This document shows, in pieces, positions 30,083 through 38,626 of a stretch of 39,453 nt of DNA (its first letter is position 1; each line of letters begins with the position of its first letter). Position numbers and translations under genes: made by a program. The stretch is from Bacilli bacterium (GTDB lineage: Bacteria; Bacillota_I; Bacilli_A; RF39; UBA660). The stretch spans positions 1 through 39,453 of the forward strand of contig JAFXYF010000002.1 in assembly GCA_017541885.1 (NCBI GenBank), read 5' to 3'. Under the pieces are notes generated by a model. The model had not been told where the DNA came from and did not search any database. It saw nothing but the letters and a program-made list of their open reading frames with translations.

Positions 30083-32365
30083 CTAACAATTTATTCCTTT
30101 TATTTTCTTCTCCTCTAAATCATCTTTATAAACTTTTTTAGGTTTTTCTACTTTACCAATATTTTTCTTTTCAATAATTAAGAAGAATACTGTTGCGATA
30201 AAGATAGAAGAATAAGTACCTGCTACTAAACCAACAAGCATAGCAACATTAAATGTAAATATTCCAGAAGATCCTAAAATCATTAAGATTACAACAGGAA
30301 GTAAAGTTGTAATAGTTGTATAAATTGTTCTTGTAAATGTCTCTTGAATACTTCTATTAGCAATTTCTTCTAACTTAGAAGCATCCATTTTCTTTTTATC
30401 ATAATTATTAATATTTTCACGAATACGATCGAATGAAACGATTGTATCATTAATTGAATAACCAATTATTGCAAGTACTGCTGCAATAAACATTGAACTT
30501 ACTTGGAATCTACAAATAGCAAATACACTAAACATAATTAATACATCGTGTAGTAAAGCTAAAACTCCACCTACTGCATAACTAAATTTAAATCTAATTC
30601 CTACATAAATAATAATTCCTAATAAAGCAATAAGTACAGAGAATATAGCATTTTTAACAAGTTCTTTTTGTACCATATTAGTAACAACACCAATATTTAC
30701 TTTTGCATCATATTTTTCTTCAAAATATCTATTAATCTCTTTTACTTTATTACCATCAACAGCAGCATCAATACGAATACTAGCTTCATCATCAGAAATA
30801 GTTATTTCACTAGCTTCTAATTCAAGATATTTAATATCACTCTTTAATTCTTTCTTAGTCATCTTTTCAGAACTAACAACAGTAATATCAGTACCAGTTT
30901 TATAATCAATACTTAAATTAAATCCCTTAGTACCTAAGAATACACATCCAACAATAATGATTAAACAAGATGCTGCTAAGCAAATCCATTTATGTTTTAA
31001 GAAATTAACATTATGGAATTTATTAGGTTTAACTGCTTCATTCTTACTTACATTTGGAATATCTTTAGGATTAACATTTAAGAATGCTTTAATCTTATCA
31101 TCAAAGAAACCAGTATTAACAAATACCTTTAATAATGTTCTTGTTAAGAATACCATTGTAAACATAGTTACAAGTACAGTAATAATTAACATAGTAGCAA
31201 ATCCTTTAATACTAGATTCACCAAATATAAACATAATAATTGCAACTATTAAAGTAGTAACATTTGAGTCAATTATTGCACTAAAGCTTGATTTAGATCC
31301 TTCTCTAAATGCTAAAGGTAGACTCTTACCTTTTAATAATTCTTCACGAATTCTTGCATAAGTAATAACATTTGAATCTACTGCCATACCAATACCTAGT
31401 ACTAAAGCAGCAATTCCAGGTAAAGTAAGTACTCCACCAACTACCCAGAAAATACCAAATACTAAGAAAGTATAAATAGCCATACTTGCTGCAGAAACAA
31501 CTCCAGCAAAATGATAGATTAAAATTAAGATTAAGATGATTGCAGCAATTGCAATAATTCCAGCAACTAATGTAGTTTGTAATGTTTGATCTCCAAAACT
31601 TGCTCCAACTGTATTAGAACTAATCTCTTCAAGTTTACAAGGAAGAGATCCACTATTAATTAAATTAACTAAGTTACTTACTTCTTCATAAGTAAAGTTT
31701 CCTTGAATAATAACATCTTTATTAAATGCTTCACCAACTGTCGCAGCACTTAAACAGTTAGAACTACTAGTTCCACATAGATTTCCTTCTTTAGAAAAAC
31801 TATCAGTTAAATCATTATAATCTAACCAAATAACAATTAAGTTCTTTCCTTTTTCACGACTACTAATATCTTTTGTTACATCATAGAACTTATCAGTATC
31901 TTTAATAGATAAAGCTACTGCAGGATTACCTTTATCATCTTGACCAATTTTTGCTTTACCAGCATTTAATACATCACTAGTCATTAAAAGATTATCATCC
32001 ATATCTCTAAATGTTAATGATGCTACAGCAGATAATTGTGTTCTTGCAGTTTCTGGATCACTAACTCCAGCTAACTTAACACGAATCTTATCACTACCCT
32101 CAGTAATAATTTCAGGTTCACTAACTCCTAAACCATTAATTCTTTTATCTAGAGTTTCAAAAGTAGCTTTTAGTTTAGAAGAATTCATTTTTGAATTATC
32201 TGATGGACTTACTTTATAAAGAATTTCAAATCCTCCTTGTAAATCTAATCCAAATTTTAAATTCTTAAATAATGGTACAAATAAAAATCCAATGGCTACC
32301 ATTAAAACCATTAAAAATAATGTTGTCTTTACAACTTTACCCTTTCCACTTTTTTTCTTCTTCAT
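30083..32365 (-). CDS. secDF: Protein translocase subunit SecDF (fused)
   Basis: SecDF uses the proton gradient to help pull exported proteins through SecYEG. This is the single-chain SecD-SecF fusion of about 760 residues: N-terminal helix, LDLQGGFEILYKV, the periplasmic P1 domain, then the SecD helix bundle (LVLGIGMAVDSNVITYARIREEL), a linker, a second start helix with FNLSIDYKTGTD and the SecF bundle (AVLAIIGYSINDTIVSFDRIRENI). The start is ATG 32363-32365; an upstream GTG forms part of the ribosome site GGGAGTG. It follows comN by 18 bases, the Bacillus order. Confidence 0.96.
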   Translation of the reverse strand: MKKKKSGKGKVVKTTLFLMVLMVAIGFLFVPLFKNLKFGLDLQGGFEILYKVSPSDNSKMNSSKLKATFETLDKRINGLGVSEPEIITEGSDKIRVKLAGVSDPETARTQLSAVASLTFRDMDDNLLMTSDVLNAGKAKIGQDDKGNPAVALSIKDTDKFYDVTKDISSREKGKNLIVIWLDYNDLTDSFSKEGNLCGTSSSNCLSAATVGEAFNKDVIIQGNFTYEEVSNLVNLINSGSLPCKLEEISSNTVGASFGDQTLQTTLVAGIIAIAAIILILILIYHFAGVVSAASMAIYTFLVFGIFWVVGGVLTLPGIAALVLGIGMAVDSNVITYARIREELLKGKSLPLAFREGSKSSFSAIIDSNVTTLIVAIIMFIFGESSIKGFATMLIITVLVTMFTMVFLTRTLLKVFVNTGFFDDKIKAFLNVNPKDIPNVSKNEAVKPNKFHNVNFLKHKWICLAASCLIIIVGCVFLGTKGFNLSIDYKTGTDITVVSSEKMTKKELKSDIKYLELEASEITISDDEASIRIDAAVDGNKVKEINRYFEEKYDAKVNIGVVTNMVQKELVKNAIFSVLIALLGIIIYVGIRFKFSYAVGGVLALLHDVLIMFSVFAICRFQVSSMFIAAVLAIIGYSINDTIVSFDRIRENINNYDKKKMDASKLEEIANRSIQETFTRTIYTTITTLLPVVILMILGSSGIFTFNVAMLVGLVAGTYSSIFIATVFFLIIEKKNIGKVEKPKKVYKDDLEEKKIKGINC

Positions 32366-32383
32366 TTTTTTCACTCCCTATGT

Positions 32384-32620
32384 CTAATCCTTATTAGGAT
32401 GCTTTTCCAGAATCATATTTTCATCAAGTTTTAAGATATCATCAACAATATCAAAAAGAGTTAATCCTCTTCCCTTTTTCCACTTATCCATTAATAGATT
32501 CCATATCTCTTCTTCTGTAATAGAATATATTCCCTTTTTCTCTAGCTTATGTACTTTCGTACGTAATGCTGGCAAAACCCTCTGATATAGTTCTCTAATG
32601 GATTGAAATTCATCATTCAT
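32384..32620 (-). CDS. comN: ComN-like post-transcriptional regulator
   Basis: This small cytoplasmic helical protein of about 78 residues resembles the ComN/Post_transc_reg family, which in Bacillus acts on comE mRNA and division-site localisation and is encoded next to secDF. Visible family features are RELYQRVLPALRTKVHKLE, YSITEEEIWNLLMDKWKKGRGLTLFDIVDDIL. The call rests on this pattern plus the secDF synteny. The start is taken as ATG 32618-32620; an in-frame TTG six bases upstream is also possible after AAGGGTG. It heads the comN-secDF-rel-dtd-exporter unit. Confidence 0.8.
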   Translation of the reverse strand: MNDEFQSIRELYQRVLPALRTKVHKLEKKGIYSITEEEIWNLLMDKWKKGRGLTLFDIVDDILKLDENMILEKHPNKD

Positions 32621-32653
32621 AGACAAATCACACCCTTTACAGGAACTAATAAT

Positions 32654-32659
32654 ATTATA
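32654..32659 (-). promoter_or_regulatory. Probable -10 of the comN-secDF-rel unit
   Basis: TATAAT on the minus strand lies 33 bases before comN; no clear -35 is seen. The xerC terminator lies just upstream on this strand, so a promoter is required here. Confidence 0.5.
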
Positions 32660-32692
32660 ACGAATTAGCCCCTAAAAAGAAAGTAAATAAAC

Positions 32693-32719
32693 AAAAAAAG
32701 ATGAATTAATCATCTTTTT
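32693..32719 (-). terminator. Terminator of xerC
   Basis: AAAAAGATGA (32695-32704) pairs with TCATCTTTTT (32710-32719) around a 5-base loop, with a run of seven T on the minus strand. It overlaps the xerC stop region. Confidence 0.88.
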
Positions 32720-33626
32720 TAGCTCTCGGAAAACTTTGATAATATACTTCTTTTAATCTATCGGTTGTAACATGAGTATAAATTTGAGTTGCTTTTATAC
32801 TCTCATGTCCTAATAATTTTTGAACTGTAAGCAAATCACACCCTTCATTTAATAAGTGTGTCGCAAAAGAATGTCTTATCATATGAGGACTAATATTTTT
32901 ATTAATACCAGTCTGTTTTATAATCTTTTCTAATATAAAACGAACTCCTCTCTCAGTAAGAACTCCCCCATTATTATTTAAAAATAAATAATCAATATTA
33001 TTTTTATTTAAAGTTTTATATCCATCATTTAAATACTTTTTTAAAGCATCTTCACAATACTCTCCATAAGTAACATATCTTTCTTTATTACCCTTTCCAA
33101 GTATTAATATATTACGTCTTCCAAAATCAATATCAGATACTTTCATTGAAACAAGTTCTCCTACACGACATCCTGTTGCATATAACATTTCAAGTAATAA
33201 TAAATCTCTCTGCCCTAAAGGAGTATCATCAGGTACATTAAACATTTCCTCTAGTTCATTATATTCAAAATATCTAGGTAATTTTTTACTCTTTTTAGGT
33301 CCACTAACTAATGAAAATACATTACTCTTAACAATACCTTCATTAGCCATGTATTTATAAAAGCCTCTTAATGCACTAAGTTTTCTATCTATTGAAGAAT
33401 TATTATCTTTTTTAGTCTCTTTTAAATACATTAAAAAGAAACGAATATCACTATACTCAATATCTTTAAAAGCTAACCCTTCACTATTAATATAATCAAG
33501 ATATTCACAAATATCATTTAAATAGCTTTCAATTGTATAATCAGAATAATTCTTTTGGTACTTTAAGAAATCTAAATAATCATTTAATTCCTTAACATTC
33601 CCTTCTCTTTTTATATTCTCTTCCAT
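32706..33626 (-). CDS. xerC: Tyrosine recombinase XerC (CodV-like)
   Basis: This is a chromosome dimer-resolution recombinase acting at dif. The 306 residues include the N-terminal SAM-like DNA-binding domain (about 10-100) and the catalytic domain with Arg154 (ATGCRVGEL), Lys178 (GKGNKERY), His248 and Arg251 (HMIRHSFATHLL), His274 (LLGHESIKATQ) and Tyr283 (YTHV). All are intact. XerC is preferred over XerD because the order topA..xerC matches Bacillus codV; sequence alone does not decide it. The start is ATG 33624-33626, six bases after AGGTG; the gene overlaps the previous one by 35 bases. Confidence 0.88.
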   Translation of the reverse strand: MEENIKREGNVKELNDYLDFLKYQKNYSDYTIESYLNDICEYLDYINSEGLAFKDIEYSDIRFFLMYLKETKKDNNSSIDRKLSALRGFYKYMANEGIVKSNVFSLVSGPKKSKKLPRYFEYNELEEMFNVPDDTPLGQRDLLLLEMLYATGCRVGELVSMKVSDIDFGRRNILILGKGNKERYVTYGEYCEDALKKYLNDGYKTLNKNNIDYLFLNNNGGVLTERGVRFILEKIIKQTGINKNISPHMIRHSFATHLLNEGCDLLTVQKLLGHESIKATQIYTHVTTDRLKEVYYQSFPRAKKDD

Positions 33627-34647
33627 AAACATCACCTAAAACTTTTTCTTCATAAGAGTGATATAAGTCGCACCATAAACTTGCTTTATCAAGTATTTCT
33701 GGATGATTAATAAATAATTTAGTAAGATCTTTTTGTCCCTTTTCAATAGGACGATAATATTTATCACTATAAGGTAAAAATGCATTTTCCATACAATCTC
33801 TTTGTATTAATAATAAACGTATTCTAAGTAATAAATCATTAGGTAATAAATTTTCTAACTTATCTAAATCACCATCTGCATAATTACTAAAAGTACTCTT
33901 ATTAAAATATGCATGTGTGTCATCAATTAATATTGTTGCTGCAGGTAATTTAATAAAAGTTCCAAGTACATTTAAAAGTTTAGTATCATCTAATTTATTA
34001 GGATCAAATAAATAATTATCAAATAAAGATAATTGATCAGGATTATATTTAGAATCAGTCTTAATTTTTAAATCTTCATCTAATAAATCACGATACATCT
34101 TATCACATATTAATGAATAATTATATGTCTTTCTAGATGTAGCTTCTACTATATTTCTAATTAAAGGATAAGACTCTCTTGCCCATCCACCATCTCTATA
34201 TTTAATTGTTGAAGGCTTACTACGATTAGAAATAAAGTATTTAACATACTTACTATATATACCAGTTCTACCAGTTACCACCTGTTCATATAAAAGAGGT
34301 TTCTTAGTCATATCCCAAGCAAAAGAATCTAGTATTGCATCAATCATTTCTGAATTATTATCAAAGTCATCAGCAATCTTTCTAATTCTATCATTATCTT
34401 CATATAATACTTCATACTTTTGAAGCTTTTTATTATTTTGATGGACTATAAAAAAATCTACCCCATGAAGAGAAATAGTATGTATCTTATTAAGTCCTTT
34501 TTCAAGTACTACTTCATTTTTAAAATGTGTTGTATAAGAATCAATTTCTTCTAAAGAAAGTTCTCTTTTACCATTAATAGATACAAATTCATAATCATTT
34601 GTAAGTCTATCTCTTGCAACTAAAAAATAAGCATTTCCCTTTCTCAT
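33592..34647 (-). CDS. Unrecognised protein between topA and xerC
   Basis: This 351-residue protein has no signal or membrane segment. It starts RKGNAYFLVARDRLTNDYEFVSI, contains WDMTKKPLLYEQVVTGRTGIYSKYVKYF and DQLSLFDNYLF, and ends KKRREC. I cannot assign a family; the N-terminal part looks beta-rich and the rest helical. The start is ATG 34645-34647, since the ATG nine bases upstream abuts the ribosome site AGGGGG. It has its own extended -10 (34671-34679) downstream of the topA terminator and overlaps xerC by 35 bases, so the two are cotranscribed. In Bacillus this slot between topA and codV holds trmFO; this protein shows no FAD-binding GxGxxG and is not TrmFO. Confidence 0.7.
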   Translation of the reverse strand: MRKGNAYFLVARDRLTNDYEFVSINGKRELSLEEIDSYTTHFKNEVVLEKGLNKIHTISLHGVDFFIVHQNNKKLQKYEVLYEDNDRIRKIADDFDNNSEMIDAILDSFAWDMTKKPLLYEQVVTGRTGIYSKYVKYFISNRSKPSTIKYRDGGWARESYPLIRNIVEATSRKTYNYSLICDKMYRDLLDEDLKIKTDSKYNPDQLSLFDNYLFDPNKLDDTKLLNVLGTFIKLPAATILIDDTHAYFNKSTFSNYADGDLDKLENLLPNDLLLRIRLLLIQRDCMENAFLPYSDKYYRPIEKGQKDLTKLFINHPEILDKASLWCDLYHSYEEKVLGDVYGREYKKRREC

Positions 34648-34670
34648 ATAATCCATCCCCCTACAGGCAT

Positions 34671-34679
34671 ATTATACCA
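34671..34679 (-). promoter_or_regulatory. Extended -10 promoter of the unrecognised gene and xerC
   Basis: The minus strand reads TGGTATAAT, identical over AAAATATGGTATAAT to the murG promoter, 23 bases before the chosen start. Confidence 0.6.
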
Positions 34680-34697
34680 TATTTTGCCCTAAATTAC

Positions 34698-34721
34698 AAA
34701 AAAAGAGGACTAATCCTCTTT
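34698..34721 (-). terminator. Terminator of topA
   Basis: AAAGAGGA/TCCTCTTT (34702-34709 with 34714-34721) with a 4-base loop that contains part of the topA stop, then a run of seven T on the minus strand. Confidence 0.88.
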
Positions 34722-36740
34722 ATAATCACAACTAGAACACTTAATAGTTCCATTCTTTTCTGTTAACATTTCACCACACTCTGGGCATTTCTTATCAATA
34801 GGTTTATCCCAGTATGCAGTCTTACATTTAGGATAGTGATTACATCCATAGAATACTTTACCTTTACGGCTTTTCTTCTCAACAATCTTTCCATCACAAT
34901 TAGGACAATCACAAATTTCTACTATTTCAGCTTCTTCTTTTTGAATATACTTACAAGTTGGATAATTACTACAAGCTACAAATTCTCCATATTTACCCTT
35001 ACGTTTAACTAAAGGACTACCACACTCTGGGCAAGTCTCTCCAGTTTCTTCTGCAGCTTTCTTTTCCATATCACTAAAAGCACTTTTAATTCTAGGTTCA
35101 AATAATTTATAGAAATCATCTAATACCTTATTCCAAACCATTTTACCTTCAGCAATCTCATCCAAATCAGTTTCCATTTCACTTGTATAATTTGTATTAA
35201 TAATATCACTAAAGAACTCTTGTAATTTATCAGTAGATTCAATACCAACACTAGTAGGTTTAAATTTCTTATCTTCTAATGTAACAAAATCATGACTCTT
35301 AATAGTATCAATTATTGTTGCATAAGTAGAAGGTCTACCAATACCTAATTCTTCTAATTCTTTAATAAGTCTAGCTTCAGTATATCTTGCAGGAGGTTGA
35401 GTAAAATGTTGTTCTTTTTCTACATCATTAGTAGTTTTAATCTCATCAACCACAAACTTTGGTAATACATTATCATCACTAGATTCATAATCACCATATA
35501 CTTTTAAATAACCTAAGAAAGTAATAATACTTCCTGTAGTTTTAAACTTATAATTATTATTATTTAAAATAACAGTAGTTTGATCAAGTAAAGCATCAGC
35601 CATTAAACTAGCAATAGTTCTCTTATAAATTAAACTATATAATTTAAATTCATCATTACTTAAATGACTCTTAATCTTAGTTGGTTCTCTTAATACACTA
35701 GTAGGTCTAATACCTTCATGTGCATCTTGTACATTATCATTTTTCTTAGCTTGTTTAACATGTCCTACATATTCTTTACCATATTCTTCTTCAATATATT
35801 TCAATGCAGGTCTAACAAAATCATCTGATAAACGAATAGAATCTGTTCTCATATAAGTAATAAGTCCGACAGTCTCATCACCTAAATCAATACCTTCATA
35901 TAATTTTTGAGCAACACTCATAGTCTTACGAGCAGGAAAACCTAACTTAGTAGATGCCTCTTGTTGTAGAGTTGAAGTAGTAAATGGATATTTAGCACTT
36001 CTTCTAGTCTTCTTAGTATCAATATTTTCTACTCTATATTTATCACTAATATTATTTAAAACATCATCTGCTTCTTCTTCAGTATCTAACTTAGTTTCAT
36101 CTTTATTATCAACTGTTTTAAAGTAGTTAGCATCAAATTTATCAAAATGTGCAGTAACAGTCCAATATTCTACAGGATTAAAATTCTCTATTTCACGTTC
36201 TCTATCAACAATTAATTTTAATGCTACAGATTGAACTCTTCCAGCACTCTTCGCACCAATCTTACTTTGTAATAATTTACTAAGTCTAAAACCAATAATA
36301 CGATCAAGTATTCTTCTAGTTTCTTGACTCTTAACTAAATTATCATCAATTACAGTAGGATTTTCCATTGCTTCTAATACTTTATCATGAGTAATTTCAT
36401 TAAATAATACTCTCTTATAATTCTTATCTTTTATACCTAAAGTATCTTTTAAATGCCAAGCAATTGCTTCTCCTTCACGGTCAGGGTCTGATGCAAGATA
36501 AACCATTTCACTATCTTTAACATCCTTCTTTAAGTCTTTAATAACTTTCTCTTTACCCTTTATAGGAACATAATTAGGTTTAAATCCATTCTCTATATCT
36601 ACACCTAATCCTAAGTGTCCAGAAGTTGCTAAATCACGAATATGTCCCTTAGAAGAAACAACCTTATAATCTCCTCCTAGATACTTTTCAATAGTCTTAC
36701 TTTTACTAGGACTTTCTACTATTACTAAATTCTTTGTCAT
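34710..36740 (-). CDS. topA: DNA topoisomerase I
   Basis: This type IA topoisomerase relaxes negative supercoils. In its 676 residues are the TOPRIM domain (LVIVESPSKSKTIEKYLG at 5-22, SDPDREGEAIAWHL at 84-97), AGRVQSVALKLIVDRE, the nucleophile Tyr296 in GLITYMRTDS, RIVE-like PPARYTEARLIKELEELGIGRPSTYATII, and three C-terminal zinc fingers of C4 type (CPECGS..CSNYPTC; CPNCDG..CNHYPKC; CPECGE..CSSC). The ribosome site is TGGAGGA. It has a clear promoter and its own terminator. Topology and length are normal. Confidence 0.97.
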   Translation of the reverse strand: MTKNLVIVESPSKSKTIEKYLGGDYKVVSSKGHIRDLATSGHLGLGVDIENGFKPNYVPIKGKEKVIKDLKKDVKDSEMVYLASDPDREGEAIAWHLKDTLGIKDKNYKRVLFNEITHDKVLEAMENPTVIDDNLVKSQETRRILDRIIGFRLSKLLQSKIGAKSAGRVQSVALKLIVDREREIENFNPVEYWTVTAHFDKFDANYFKTVDNKDETKLDTEEEADDVLNNISDKYRVENIDTKKTRRSAKYPFTTSTLQQEASTKLGFPARKTMSVAQKLYEGIDLGDETVGLITYMRTDSIRLSDDFVRPALKYIEEEYGKEYVGHVKQAKKNDNVQDAHEGIRPTSVLREPTKIKSHLSNDEFKLYSLIYKRTIASLMADALLDQTTVILNNNNYKFKTTGSIITFLGYLKVYGDYESSDDNVLPKFVVDEIKTTNDVEKEQHFTQPPARYTEARLIKELEELGIGRPSTYATIIDTIKSHDFVTLEDKKFKPTSVGIESTDKLQEFFSDIINTNYTSEMETDLDEIAEGKMVWNKVLDDFYKLFEPRIKSAFSDMEKKAAEETGETCPECGSPLVKRKGKYGEFVACSNYPTCKYIQKEEAEIVEICDCPNCDGKIVEKKSRKGKVFYGCNHYPKCKTAYWDKPIDKKCPECGEMLTEKNGTIKCSSCDYKED

Positions 36741-36763
36741 AGAATTCCTCCAGTCATTTATAA

Positions 36764-36792
36764 TTTATAACCATAAAAAATCTTTTTGTCAA
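36764..36792 (-). promoter_or_regulatory. SigA-type promoter of topA
   Basis: TTGACA (36787-36792) and TATAAA (36764-36769) on the minus strand are 17 bases apart, 24 bases before the topA start. Confidence 0.8.
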
Positions 36793-36823
36793 CAACTATC
36801 TATTTATATTATATTGTTTTTTT

Positions 36824-37732
36824 CTATTGTTTTACACTTTTCTCTAAATATTCTTTAACCGGTCCATAACTTTTTCTATGTTCTGGAATAATACCATATT
36901 TATCAATTGCTTCTAAATGTTTTTTAGTAGGATAACCCACATTATTTTTAAAATCATACATCGGATATTTCTTATCTAATTCATATAACATTTTATCTCT
37001 AGTAACTTTCGCAATAACTGAAGCAGCACTAATAGTAATACTTCTTAAATCACCTTTAATAATAGGTTTAACAGGAACATCAAGATCTAACTTCATCGCA
37101 TCAGTTAAAACATATTCTGGTTTAGGATTACAATTATTAATTGCCATAATCATAGCTTCTTTAGTAGCTTCATAAATATTAATCTCATCAATTCGCTTTT
37201 CAGATACAATACCTACTCCATAAGCAATTGCTTGTTTTTTTATCTCTTCAAAGAAATAATCTCTTTTTGCTTCACTTAACTTTTTACTATCAGTTAATCC
37301 CTCTAAAGAAAATTTTTCAGGTAGCACTACACAAGCAGCTACTACAGGTCCAACTAAAGGTCCTCTTCCAACTTCATCTACTCCACCAATTAATGTATAA
37401 CCTTCTTTTCTTAATTCTCTTTCATTTTTATATGTATCCTCTAAATCTAATTTTAATTCTATTTTTTTAATTATTTTTTTATCACTAATATCTAAATAAT
37501 TATCTAATCTTAAAAAATGATATCCCTTTAATTCTATATAATTAGAACTATAATTAGAAGATACTCTAAAAGAATCATCTAATTCAAAAGAATCATCTTT
37601 AAATGCAATATCAATAATATCACACTCTTTTATAATTCCTTGACATACTAAACTGGCATCTCCAACTACTATATAATTATTCTTATCAATCTCTAATTTA
37701 TTTAATTTTTCAAATATTTCTTTTTTATTCAT
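36824..37732 (-). CDS. rnhB: Ribonuclease HII with an extra N-terminal domain
   Basis: RNase HII removes ribonucleotides and RNA from DNA duplexes. The catalytic domain starts near residue 108, with the acidic site Asp119-Glu120 ([13 protein letters not shown]), Asp211 (LTDAMKL) and Asp246 (VIAKVTRD), and VGYPTKKH near the end. At 302 residues it is longer than usual. Residues 1-95 are an added region, [27 protein letters not shown] and onwards, which resembles in outline the GGxA..G..xxDIDL start of nucleotidyltransferase-fold proteins but lacks the second Gly. The 12 residues before the catalytic core do match the Bacillus enzyme. It is transcribed on its own; no terminator is evident downstream. 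Confidence 0.93.
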   Translation of the reverse strand: MNKKEIFEKLNKLEIDKNNYIVVGDASLVCQGIIKECDIIDIAFKDDSFELDDSFRVSSNYSSNYIELKGYHFLRLDNYLDISDKKIIKKIELKLDLEDTYKNERELRKEGYTLIGGVDEVGRGPLVGPVVAACVVLPEKFSLEGLTDSKKLSEAKRDYFFEEIKKQAIAYGVGIVSEKRIDEINIYEATKEAMIMAINNCNPKPEYVLTDAMKLDLDVPVKPIIKGDLRSITISAASVIAKVTRDKMLYELDKKYPMYDFKNNVGYPTKKHLEAIDKYGIIPEHRKSYGPVKEYLEKSVKQ

Positions 37733-37780
37733 AATGATACACCTATATTAATTGTTGCAAGAAAATATATTTTATGCAAG

Positions 37781-37809
37781 AAAAAAATAGAAAGAATCTT
37801 TCTATTTTT
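37781..37809 (-). terminator. Terminator of the rbgA-HipA-like unit
   Basis: A 12-bp stem (37783-37794 with 37798-37809) with a 3-base loop is followed by a T-run on the minus strand. It overlaps the stop of the HipA-like gene and separates it from rnhB. Confidence 0.88.
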
Positions 37810-38626
37810 GATTAACGTTCTCTTCTCCAGTAACTCTTCTAATTAAATCTTTTCTTTCTTTTTCAAATTTTTCATAGAATGGAATTACATGTTCAGGTAC
37901 CTTTAAACCTTTAGCTCTATAGCTTCTTTCAATTACATCAACTAAATCTATATCTAAATAGAATTTAAGTTTTTCAGCAAACTCAGGTCTCTTCTCAATA
38001 TAATCTTTATAGTCTTGTTCACTCTTAAAAGTATGAAGTACATTATCATATAAACAATTAGGATTAATATAAGAAGAATTTAATGAGTATTCAAAGTCAT
38101 ATAAAGGAGCTAAATGTATTTCTTTAGTTTCTTTATCTCTTTCAAATATAACATTATTCCAGTATCTATCAGTTTGTCCCATAAAAGTATCTAAGGCAAA
38201 CATCTCTTCTATCTCATCTAATAATTGATATCTATTTTCTGTAGTAGGAGCAAACTCTAATATTTCTTCTAAATATTCACTGCCTAATATACTATCTGCT
38301 ATTTGAAAATAATCATATTTAACAGGATCTCTAAAATCATAAGAACCTAGTCTAATATTATATCCTTTATCTTCAATATCTTCATAAAACTCAGTACGAT
38401 TCAAATGATAATATCCCTCTCCTATTAAAAAGAAATGAGAACATCTTAAATTACGTACATTACAAAGTTCTTCTCCAACAAGTTCAGCATGATTAAAATC
38501 TTTTCTAAATATTCTTCTTTCATTTTTCTTAGATTTAAATAAAGTAAATCTCTTCTTTTTCTTATCTTCTTCTCTAATTAAATATATTCTAGTGCCATCT
38601 TGTAGACACTCATTAACTCCCATCAT
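37802..38626 (-). CDS. HipA-like kinase-fold protein
   Basis: The 274-residue protein has a kinase-like core in its second half: TFMGQTDRYWNNVIF (D153-R154..N157/N158) followed by LAPLYDFEYSL (Asp177). This matches the catalytic and metal-binding pattern of HipA/PI3K-like kinases (DRxxxN, then a D-F/N motif). RIFRKDFNHAELVGEELC (about 38-55) may supply the ATP-binding Lys and Glu. It lacks the N-terminal HipA_N domain, and no HipB-like antitoxin is adjacent. It overlaps rbgA by 4 bases (ATGA), a position between rbgA and rnhB not seen in Bacillus. The substrate is unknown. Confidence 0.65.
   Translation of the reverse strand: MMGVNECLQDGTRIYLIREEDKKKKRFTLFKSKKNERRIFRKDFNHAELVGEELCNVRNLRCSHFFLIGEGYYHLNRTEFYEDIEDKGYNIRLGSYDFRDPVKYDYFQIADSILGSEYLEEILEFAPTTENRYQLLDEIEEMFALDTFMGQTDRYWNNVIFERDKETKEIHLAPLYDFEYSLNSSYINPNCLYDNVLHTFKSEQDYKDYIEKRPEFAEKLKFYLDIDLVDVIERSYRAKGLKVPEHVIPFYEKFEKERKDLIRRVTGEENVNQK

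Noticed and set aside
37750..37785. Direct repeat TGCAAGAAAA twice upstream of rnhB
   Set aside because: Two short A-rich copies 20 bases apart are not enough to claim an operator or CRISPR-like unit.
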